Shown here piece by piece: positions 22,201-34,200 of a stretch of 64,000 bases of DNA (within the stretch, counting starts at the first letter, position 1; each line of letters starts with the position of its first letter). The notes below the pieces were generated by a model. The model searched no databases. It had not been told where the DNA came from and saw only the letters and a program-made list of their open reading frames with translations. The DNA is from Sanderia malayensis (taxonomy: Eukaryota > Cnidaria > Scyphozoa > Semaeostomeae > Pelagiidae), in the NCBI GenBank assembly GCA_013076295.1, contig RQOL01000660.1, positions 3,534,001 to 3,598,000 of the forward strand, written 5' to 3'. A program made the position numbers and the translations under genes.

Positions 22201-25200
22201 GATTGGAAATGACAATGTAGAAATTTGCTTTAATTGCTATGTGCTTTAATATCTAGAGATGCTCGTTATTTGAGCAAGATTGTAAAAGTTTCTTAAGTGA
22301 CCCCATCTTTATTTTTTCATCCCCACGACCATCGTCTTCTGCCGTTTGGTCGAACGGGTCCACTCAAACGACGTCTTCTTGAGGAACGACGTCTTCTGGA
22401 ACGTCCTCTTCTCGGATTATTTTCAAATTCTGCAATTTCTGTAAAGAGAATTTAAAAATCTAAACTTTCTTTCTAACCCGATAAGTCAATTGGTTTTTTG
22501 CCAAATTTGATCCATTTTGGGTCGTACCTATAGAATTTGAGCAGAACTCAAAAATTAGCGCTTCTATCTGCTGTTATTAAAATTAATGGTTTGAGGTTTT
22601 TGGTCACATAGAAAGATCTTCCTCAAGATACTCGAAAGCTTGTATTAAAGGTCGCTTTGAAGGAAAAATAAGTAGAGGCAAACCAGGATAACCCTGGTTC
22701 CACAACCTCAAAAATTGTTCTGTCTGAGTTCTGGACAACTTAACGAAGCCACTGAAATTTGAAAATTGTGGAGAAACATTTCTCCTGCACATGCGCATAG
22801 TGTTGTATGATGTTACCTGAGTCAAGTTCTTCGTCTTCATTAAAGTTCTGTTTATCATCCGGTATGTCATCTAATCCACCATCTTCATCTTCATCTTCCT
22901 GGATGGGCTCATCAAAATCTTCTGCTGCTTCTTCTTGTGTCTCAGCTTGCAAAGAACAAAGGGAAATCAATTCAATTCGAGAGAGATTCTTCAATATCAT
23001 AATTTTAAGGGAAGTGAGCTGCTGTGCTGGGAAAGTCATGAGTTTTGCTTTTCGGAAGTATTTCTCCCTTATTAAATATCAGTTTTTTAGACTCATGTTT
23101 AATCGCTTGAAAGTGGTGATCCATTAATATTGCGCGGATAATGAAATGCACCAAAATAAATTTAGTTACTTTCTGTAAACAGAAGATTGCAGCAAAAGTT
23201 GCTCAATGCCCCCCTCAATGCAACCTAGGCCTTAAAAATATCAGGAATTTCGCTTGATTGGTGGTTTTATACAGTCATTGTTGTATATCACTTCCAGAAG
23301 AGATTAAACATTAATTTTGATCAATTTACCTTCACCTGTAGCCGCCCTTACGCATCCCAATGCGAAGAATAGAACAATGAGTGTCTTCATTTTCGTTTCT
23401 TTCAGTTTCTGTTATGTTCTATTGAGCTGCTGTTGTCTGTTAATCGACTCTAGACGTCGACACCCTACTTTATATTCACTTTCATGCCATGTTTTATCAA
23501 ATCCAAATTCCGTAAATCAATAGAACAATAGAATTAAATAGGATCCATTACAATAACAGGAAAGAGGCTTGGGGTGAACTGCGGTGATTAATTTTAAAAC
23601 TATTTCCCAGTTTCATATCCTTGTTCCTTATTCGTCATTTCTTCAAACTAACAATGCTTAGAGTTATTTTTTTCTGCTTAAACTCCAATATTGATGATTG
23701 CATCATTATTTTTTAATTGTCTTCATAAAGTTAGAAATACAAACAGCATGATAACTATTAGCAGCTAAATATCAGAATTCATCGTTTGTTTGTTACCAGA
23801 TTTGGCTTATGTATTAGCTCTTGCTGATCATCATTATAGATTGTTAGCCAGTTGCCATGGCTAAATATTGGATTGTGGAATAACTATTACCGTATTTCCT
23901 CGATTAAACGCCCCCCTCGATTAAAAGCCCCCCTTGAATAAGCGCCCCCGTATGCTGCCAGCTTTTGCAATAAACGCCCCCCCTCGATTAAACGCCCCCT
24001 CTTTGTGCAAAACCATGGCGACTTTCATTTTCTACGTTGTTGCTCGATAAAGCAAGGCTCAAGTAAACCATTTTCTTTTTTTCTGGACCCAATGACAGAG
24101 CCTGTGATCTTGTACTTTCTAATAAACGCCCCCCTCGAATAATGGCCCCCCTCGATTAGGCGCCCCCTCAAAAAGTGCCGAGATTAATAAACGCCCTGTT
24201 TAATCGAGGAAATACGGTATGCAGCTTACGATTTATGGCCCCAGGCTGGTTTTTTTAGAAATTATTCAAACAATCCTGGATGGATATTAGAAAAAGATTC
24301 GAATGCGCTGGTTCCAGTTCTGTTCAAACTCAAGTTTTTTTCCTTAATTGTTTTTTTTCCGTGACACAGTTTTAGGACTGGGTCGAGTCCCCTACGACAT
24401 CATTTTGGGATCCGCTTTTTTTTCTCCCTAATGAAGCAACAAATTTGACACTGATTTTCTCCCGAGAAACGGCTTTTGTATTTTTTTGCTTTAATTATTA
24501 AAAACAGAATGGCGCATACTATGGCGCATATTTGGGGATTTCAAAAGGATTTTTATTATTTTTCTGCTGTGAAATCACAAAGTTTCACATGTAGTGGCTT
24601 TTTTTGGAAACACATAGATAGAAAAAATGAAAAAATTAGATCGAGCAAATGCGAATGAATAAGAACTTGAATAAGTTTTCCATAAAGCAAAACAATAATT
24701 TAATACCTGTGATCCGGTATTTATTCACTTTTCTTCTATCTATTCCAAGAAAATTATTATCAAGATTAATTTTCATCATTTGTTTCAATTCAAATTGGGA
24801 ACACAATGTTTGTCAAACGGTAAAATTAGATTTGCCATCCTGTTCAAGAGTTACCAGATCATAAAATTTGTCAAAAACAAGTTAAGTTGATGCAAAAATA
24901 AGATGCAAGAGTAAATGCAGTACAATAATGTTGATTGGAAATGTCAGTGTAGAAATTTGCTTTAATTGCTATGTGCTTTAATATCTAGAGATGCTCGTTG
25001 TTTGAGCAAGATTCTAAAAGTTTCTTAAGTGACTCCATCTTTTCATCACCACGCCCATCGTCTTCTGCCTGTTGGTCGAACTGGTACATGCATGAGACGT
25101 CTTCTTGAGAAACTGCGTCTTCTTCTGGAATTTCTGGAACTTCTGAAACGTCCTCCTCTTCTCGGATTATTTTCAGGTTCTGCAATTTATATGAAGAGAA

Positions 25201-28200
25201 TTTAAAATCTAAACTTTCTTTCTAATCAGCGGTATAAGTCAATTAGTTTTTTGCCAAATTTGATCCATGAAAACTATTATAATTTGTATCAAATCTTACA
25301 GGGGTTCGCAGATATTAAATTATTGCTTTGTTATATAAAGAGTTCATTAAAGAATGGGTAAATTATAACATCCAAACATGTACTGTATGCTGAGCTGAAA
25401 ACGGGGGCTTGTCAGTTGCTATACCTGCAGTTTTGGAATAAGTTATTCTAATTTCTATCTTCCACGAGGTTTTAAAAACGCTAAATTGGAGTCTGGTACG
25501 GGATAAACTTCCCTTGATTAGGGCAAAGCCTTGGTTGGCAGTCCATCTCCATCCATTGTCACAGTGGTTTGTGTCACGAATAAAACACCAGGAATCATCT
25601 TTCTTAAAATGGTTGGGGAAGGGAAACCCTCACAAACCCTTTTTCGACTTATCATATCATTTCCAGAGTTTCGAGTGGACAGGGGGGGCACCCCTGAACC
25701 CTAGCTGACCCGCCAATCAACAGCCTCGGACTGATGTGACGGAAGTGAAAAGGGCTTCGATCCATTAGCTTGAATTCGACAATTTTGGAGAAACATTTCT
25801 CCTGCACATGCGCATAGCGTTGTATGATGATACCTGAGTCAAGTTCTTCGTCTTCGTTAAAGTTCTCTTTATCATCTGGGGTGTCATTTAATCCACCATC
25901 TTCATCTTCATCCTGGATGGGCTCATCAAAATCTTCTGTTGCTTCTTCTTGTGTCTCAGCTTGCAAAGAACAAAAGGAAATCAACTCAATTCAACCCCAA
26001 CGATTCTAGAGCTAACATTTGGATTAGACCCACCACATTGCGTCCCTGTGCCCGCTCGTAACTCACTCACCTTAACTCTCCTCTGACTCAGCCGAGCGAG
26101 CGAAAACGAATGAGGCACAGGGACGCAATGTAGTGAGTCTACATTTGCATAAGGAATGCGCTATTTTAAACGTAATTGAATATTGACGAAATAAAATCAA
26201 AATGATTTGATTTGATTCCATGCATTGTGTTCAGAGAGCGACTGGGCATTCAAAATAACCCCCGGCCTGTGAGGACAACATCCAGGGAACGATATTAATT
26301 GTGTTCAAGGTCTGGTTATTATTCTGAATGCATTATGCAATTATAATCAGCAGTCTTTGTTTAGAATTGAACTCTCATTGACGGTACGCGACCTTAATTG
26401 ACCCGGTCCTTTAAAGATGAAACAACAGAGCCCTGTCCTGCTTTATCAATATGAAATAAGAGAACAAAGTTGGCCTAACTATTTCCAGGCAGCTTACTTT
26501 TGCATCGGCATTACCCCTTACCATGTCTTGTTTGAAAAACTGATTACATAAGCATCCTGTACTAACTGTAACCAATCTACATAAGTTTCCAACGTTCAAA
26601 TGGGAAGTACACCTATAATCATCGAGAATCCTATATCAAGTTTGCCAAGTAAACAGTGGAAAAGGAAGTTCCAATTTCGCCGTGTAAGCTGCTGATATGG
26701 AGATAGGATATAATTTTTACTTAGACCATATCTTATATCCTACCTTTATGGCTGCTCTGCTGATTCCTGTCTCCAGGAGGGTGTCGCTCTCATCCCCACC
26801 CCCTCCTGGTATGGTACCGCCCCATCATTTTAAAGGAAAGTGAGTTGCTGGGAAAGTCATAAATTTTGTTTTTTGGAAGTATTTCTCCCTTAAATATCAG
26901 TTGTTTTTCGACTCATTGTTAATTGCTTGAATTAAACATGAGTCGAAATGATGATGCATTAATATTGCGTGGATAATGAAATGCACCAAAATAAATATAG
27001 TTACTTTCTGTAAACAGAACATTGCAGCAAAAGTTGCTCAATGCAACCTAGGCCTTAAAAATATCAGGAATTTCGCTTGATTGGTGGTTTTATACAGTCA
27101 TTGTTGTATATCACTACCAGAAGAGATTAAACATGAATTTTGATCAATTTACCTTCACCTGTAGCCGCCCATACGCAGCCCAATGCGAGGAATAGAACAA
27201 TGATTGTCTTCATTTTCTTATCTTTCAACTTTCTGTTATGTTCTATTCAGCTGCTGTTGTCTTTTAATCCACTCTAGACGTTGACACGCTACTTTATATT
27301 CACTTTCATACCCTGTTTTTTCAAATCTAAATGCCGTAAATCTATAGAACAATAGAATTAAATAGGATCCATCACAATAACAGCAAAGAGGCTTGGGGTG
27401 AACTGCGATGATTAATTGCAAAACTATTTCCCAGTTTCATACCCTTGTTTCTTATCCGTCGTTTCTTATCCGTCAAAAATAAGTCAAGTTGATACAAAAA
27501 TAAGATACCAGATTAAATACAGTACAATAATGTTGATTGGAAATGTCAGTGTAGAAATTTGCTTTAATTGCTATGTGCTTTAATATTTAGAGTTGCTCGT
27601 CGTTCGAGCGAGATGTTAAAAGTTTCTTAAGTGACCCCATCTTTATTTTTTCATCACCAATTCCATCGTCTTCTGCCGTTTGGTGCAACGGATACATGCA
27701 AACGACGTCTTGAGGAACGACGTCTTCTGGAACGTCCTCTTCTCGGATTATTTTCAAGTTCTGCAATTTCTGTGAAGAGATTTTAAAATCTAAACTATCT
27801 TTCTGATCAGCGGTATAAGTCAATTAGTTTTTTGCCAAATTTGATTCATGAAAACTATTATAATTTGTATCAAATCTTACAGGGGCTCGCAGATATTAAA
27901 TTATTGCTTTGTTATATGAAGAGTTCATTTGGTGTAACAAATAAAGCAGAAAGGAATCATCTTTCTTAAAGTGGCTGGGGAAGCAAAACCCTCACAAACC
28001 CTTTTTCGATATATCATATCATTTCCAGAGTTTCGAGTGGACAGAGGGCACCCCCGAACCGAAGCTCGTTCGCCTATCAACAGCCTCGGACTGATGTGAC
28101 GGAAATGAAGAGGGCTTCGATCCATCAGCCTCGAACTGGTTTTGGGACGAGCGACCAGGGGAAATAAAGCTAGCTTGAAAAGATGGAAATATGAAGACCT

Positions 28201-31200
28201 TGAAGAGATGCGCTGCAGGGCCAACAAGATGCGCATAGCGTTGTATGATGATACCTGAGTCACGTTCTTCGTCTTCATTAACGTTCTGTTTGTCATCTGG
28301 GATGTCACCAAATCCACCAACTCCACCTTCATCGTCCTGGATGGGCTCATCAAAATCTTCTATTGCTTCTTCTTGCGTCTCAGCTTGCAAAGAACAAAGG
28401 GAAATTCAACCCCAACGATTCCAGAGCTAACATAGACTCATTGCATTGCGTGCCTGTGCTTAGCTCGACTCCCGCCAACCAACTGTTGGTGGAGCGAATG
28501 AAATGGGCAAAACACAGGGACGGAATGTAATGAGTCTAGAGCTAGAGCCAGCGAGGCACAGGGATGCAAGGTAGTGAATCTTTTGCATAAGGAATGCACT
28601 GTTTTAAAGCCATTGAATACACTCTTTTTTTTTTTATAAGAACCAGATAATTTTTGCTGAGGCTCGATGTTCTTAATTTTTTCATAATTTGAGGCTCAAA
28701 TTTTCTTAAAACTGTTCTTATTTTAGGAGCCATTTTTTCCTAAAATTTATTGGAAACTACGTACAATACAATATAGCTACAGTACAGTACAGTACAGTAT
28801 AGCCTTTAAGACCAACGTATTTACAATTTAGCTTAGACCAACGTATTTACTTTACTATACGTTGTCTTGTGAATTACTTTTGTTTAGGAATTTCATCGTT
28901 TTGTTTTGTTGAAGTGAAAAAATTTAAAAATCACCTTGTTTTTTTCTTGTTTCTTATTTAATTTCTCATCCGAGGCTGAGCATGTTCTAAACTTGTTCTT
29001 ATTTTTTTGGGAAATCGAGCCTCAGTGTTCTTATAAAGTGTGTTCTTATAAAGAAAAAAGAGTGTATTGACAAAATAAAATCGACATGATTTGATTTGAT
29101 TTCATGCATTGTTTTGAGCATGACTGTGCATTCAAAATTACCTCCGGCTGGTGAGGAACAAGAGAGCCTTGTCTTGCTTTATCAATATGAAATAAGAGAA
29201 CAAAGTTGGCCTAACTATTTCGAGCCAGCTTACTTTTACAGCGGCAGCCGGCATTGTCCCTTACTGTGCCTTGTTTGAAAATCTGATTACATAAGCATGT
29301 TTTACCAACTCCTGTGACCAATCTACATAAGTTTCCAACGTTCAAATGGGAAGTACACCTATAATCATCGATTACTTAGTTTATGATGAGCATAAATTAA
29401 GGAATCGGTTTATCAAGTTTGCCAAGTAAACATTGGAAAAGAAAGTTCCAATTTCGCCGTGTAAGCTGCTGATACGGAGATGGGATATAATTTTACTTAG
29501 ATCTTATGTTATATGCTATCTTTATGGCTGCTGATTCCTGTCTCTAGGAGGGTGTTGCTCCCACCCCCACCCCTCTTGGCACCGCCCCTGCGCTCAGATA
29601 AGATCTCTTCTGGAAGTCATACAGTAATGACTGTATAAAACCACCAATCAAGCGAAATTCCTGATATTTTGTAAGGCCTAGGTTGCATTGAGGGGGGCAT
29701 TGAGCCACTTTTGCTTCAATGTTCTGTTTACAGAAAGTAACTAAATTTATTTTTGTGAATTTCATTATCCGCGCAATATAAATGGATCATCACTTTCAAG
29801 CAATTACACAACTGGTTATTTAAGGGAGAAATACTTTCGAAATTCATGACAAAAAGAGCACAAACATGAAAAGCAAAATTCATGACTTTCCCAGCACAGC
29901 AACTCACTTCCCTTAAAATTATGATCTTGAAGAATCTCTTACTTGTACGATAGTTCTTCAAATATATCAACAAGACCAAGACTTTAATGGCGAGATTTCG
30001 CTTAATTGGTGGTTTTATAGAGTATCACTACCAGAAGAGATTAAACATGAATTTTAATCAATTTACCTTCACCTGTAGCCGCCCATACGCAGCCCAATGC
30101 AAGGAATAGAACAACAAATGTCTTCATTTTCGTCTCTTTCAACTTTTACTTGTGTTCTATTGAGCTGCTGTTGTCTTTTAATCAACTCCAGACGTTGACA
30201 CTCTACTTTATATTCACTTTCATGCCATGCTTTTTCAAATGTAAATTCCGTAAATCAATAGAAAATGAAAAATAGAATTAAATAGGATGCATTATAATAA
30301 CAAGAAAGAGGCTTGGGGTGAACTGCAATGATTAATTGCAAAACCATTTCCTAGTTTCCATATCCTTGTTTCTCATCCGTCATTTCTTCTAACTAACAAT
30401 GCTTGAGTTATTTCCTTCTCCTTAAACTCCAATATTGATTGCATCATTATTTTTAAATTGTCTTTATAAAGTTAGAAATACAAACAGCATAGTATGATTA
30501 TAGCATGATAACTATTAGCAGCTAAATATCAGAATTCGGCTTTTGTTTAAATACCAGACTTGGCTTAGTAGCTATTAGCTCTTGCTGATCATCATTATAG
30601 ATTGTTAGCCAGTTGCTATTCAATTGACTGTAGATTTTTCTATTAAGATGATGGTAAGGTCGCTAGTTTCAAGGTTTGCATTCACAATACTTATGCTAAA
30701 GAGACCAGACAATTCTTTTTCCATTTTGGAACCAATTGTGAATAGGAATATCCAAAAATGTTACATGTTTAGAGATTGTGGCTTCCAGCCCCAGAATTTG
30801 AAGCTTGCTGTTCAATTGACTGTGGATTTTTCTATTAAAATAACAGGGCATCTTTTAAGGTTTTTTTAGTGCTGGGGCAAAAAATCAGAGGGGCCCATAC
30901 CCCTCTGAGTCTTCTTAATAGGCCAGTGCTGGATTGTGCCATTTTCCTAAGTTTTAGAGCATAGTTAGTTATGCTAACACATAGTCACTGAAGTATTCTT
31001 CGTTCCGCTATTTCACTTACGTCAAGGGATGAAAATAGAGTTGTAGCTATGGTCAAAAAAGCCCATCACTGGTGGGGCAAAACCGAGCTTTCAGAAGTCA
31101 GTGCTGGGACAGCCAATGGGGGCTGGTGGGGCTTTTGCCCCACCACTCAGTACGTTAAAAGATGCCCTGTAAAATAATGTTAGGGTCGCTAGTTTCAAGG

Positions 31201-34200
31201 TTTGCATTCACAGTACTTATGCTAAAGAGACCAGACAATTCTTTTCTCGTTTCGGAACCAATTGTGAATAGAAATAGGTCGCTCATGGTCTTCAGAAATA
31301 AACACAACACAGATATACCAGATCGTTTTTCAATTATATAATTTGTAAATCAATCTATAACAGCATAGAAAATACGCTAAAGCCTTTGACAGTCAAGTGC
31401 ACTTGAACTCTCGCCAAGGGTTTTTCGTGTTACCACTTTGAAACTTTCTTTCTCTGTCTTTGAAATCCAAATCTGCTGTAACTCTGACCTGCATATCCAT
31501 GTTATATGTACACAGTCAGATAAAAACAGGCTGAAAATGCACTAGCCATCTGCCAACCGCAACCATATTAGGCGCTGTTTTGCAAGCAATATCGATAGAT
31601 AATTAACTAAAATTGGAACGCCAATGTATTATTAAGCATTCGTATTTCGAGCACGTTTTTAAGAAGACCTAGACAAATATTGGTCTGGGTGCAAACTGGT
31701 TCCTTTAAACAGTTTTATAATAGAAGCGTTTACAACCGTATCTATCGTGCAAATATTTGTGCGATGTTTATTGCTTTGATGAATTTATTCAAGCAATGGA
31801 AGAAACTACGAAAATTTGGCATTTTGTTTTTCGGGTGTTTTATGTTAAACGAATTTATAAGCGACACTCAGAAACTTTTAGAACTACAGGAAAATAACTA
31901 AGAAACTTTGCTTCTACCTATCTTTCCTTCAAATTCTTGTGCGAGTTTTCGCAATTTCTGAAACACATTTTTCACGCATTTTCAGAAATTAAGCGTGTAG
32001 ACATTATGCTGGTGTAGATTTTGTAAATTTTGTAAATTAAAAATTTTGTTCAATAATACGAGTAACTTCCTATATATTCCACACTTTTTATCGTTTTCAC
32101 TACAATTTTCCTTCATTAGCTAAATTAAGTAGCTTTTAAGAAACTTTTAGATCCAAAATTTGCCGAAAATTTAAGAAAATGTTGCTACTAAGCCTTGCGC
32201 TAGGGGTTTTTTTATTAAAAACGTATACCTTTGTCATCAGGAACAATTTTAAAAATCAGGTTGATGGAAATTTAGAAAAAAAAATTGATCTTTTAAAAAT
32301 ATTTGTGAAATGTCTTTTTAGACATTTTTTGACATGGTAGGTAGAGTAATTGTCAGACAACTAAATTTAACAAGCATTGCATTGCAACTGTATTATTACA
32401 TGATCATTATCATCATCATAAGCTTAAATGCTGCCTCTTATGAGACATGGCATTAACAGCAAACCAGAACTAAACTAATACAAACAATGAACAAATTATG
32501 TATACATAAAAAGAACAAAATACTTTGTGTGAGGAACATCCAAACAATATATTAATAATATAATAATAATATAGTAATCACAATATGATGTGAAACCCTG
32601 AGCCCACATCATTGTCGTGTTCTTTATGCTTTATTTTTATCATAATAATGATCTAAGTAATATACAAATATCTGGGTCTGGGTTGGATTAAAAATATCAG
32701 GGTTGCATTAAAAATGATTAATTTGGAAATATAGATAGCTCTTTTATAATAAGAATATAATCTGATCTGCTAATACTAAAATCAACATGAAAATCTTTAC
32801 TAACACAACAGGTTATAACACCCTTTGAACAATTTAAGAAGTATAAACTAAAACTAATAGACATTAATTGCTGTGATCATATCACTGCAAAGTAGCCCCA
32901 CAATGTTGTCAAATGAACCCTTGTGAATTCAGGTTGCCCATAAAAATGGCAGAGCTGGATGGATGAAATGATTATTTTCCATCACTTGAATAAAAAAGGA
33001 TGAGCATAAGTTTTGTCTCCAACCATATTTTATTCCAACTTATCAGTGAATGCTGCAAAGCCAGTAGTGTTTGCTGTGTTCACTCTCTTTCTGTGTTGAT
33101 CTCGAATTACTATGCAATGGTGATGATGGACGTAGAGAAGATAACACGGATTCAATACCTTGTAATTCCATCTATTAATGAAGACCCAGATTAATACATT
33201 CTCCATGCCATTTAGATTTGGAGTAATGTTCCCGAGATCTTTCAATTGCTCTGATGTGAGTGCTCCTCTGACATAAAACATAAAAACGTCGTGACTCCCA
33301 ACATATTTATAACCTGGGTCACAATTTGGAGACCATTTTGCACCGGCACAAGGAGCAATCTCAGGTGCATGTCTTGTCAGTGCATAAGCAACTCGTTTCT
33401 CTTTTAGGATATCTGGTCTAAATTTATCCCACCCCTTGCCAAACTGATTATCCTGATGACTTATAGCAACTGTTTTATTCACCAAACATTGTCCAGCATA
33501 TTTGAACTGTGTTTTCATGCTGACATCTTCCTCTGGAACATGTATGACCATTTTTTCACTGTTTTTCAGTGGTAAATGTCTCAAATATTCAATTGCTTCA
33601 TCTTCTTTAACTAAAACATGCACTTCTTCTATGAAAGGGTGATTTAAATTACTTTGCAGCACATTAACAACCTCCATAATTCGCAGTTCTATATTTGCGT
33701 CAGTTAACCGAAGACCTCCACCAATAAAGAGGTTTTTCTTATAATTAGGAAGAATGAAATAAATGAAATTTGTGACAACAACAAATTTCTTCGAGGCATC
33801 GGCATCTTTGAGATCTTTTTGGCTGCAATTTTTGTGATAACTTACCCTGATATTATTATATTCCTTCATTTGCGGGTAGTATTTCAATGTAACATTTACC
33901 ACCTTCACCCAGATTTTCTGCAAGACGACGCCATGTGCTTCAGGAGTTTGAGGAGTTTGAGTTTGAAGACTTTTATGGCTGTCATCAACAACAAGAGGAC
34001 GACCACCACTGTCTTTGTTGACTTTAACTCTGCCAATTTCAAAATACCAAAGATAAAAACACAGTTCAATAAGAACAATCAGCGCGCCAATTATTAATGT
34101 CTTATTCACCCAGCTTATTCTTGCCATTTTGTATATCACAAAGAAAGTAATTTTTTGTATTCAAAGTTAATTCAAAGCAATGATTCAAAGTATTTGAAAA

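Noticed and set aside
24985..25185. Minus-strand acidic ORF beginning MQNLKIIREE
   Set aside because: It is exon 3 of gene C read in the wrong frame. The splice phase from exon 2 demands the Arg-rich frame, and copies A and B do not keep the acidic frame open.
27587..27823. Minus-strand acidic ORF of 78 codons
   Set aside because: The same wrong-frame reading, of gene D exon 3; it runs through the intron acceptor.
20722..30127. Calling the peptides Hydra arminins
   Set aside because: Only the layout (leader, acidic propiece, basic tail) matches. I cannot show sequence homology, and base composition is less AT-rich than typical Hydra DNA.
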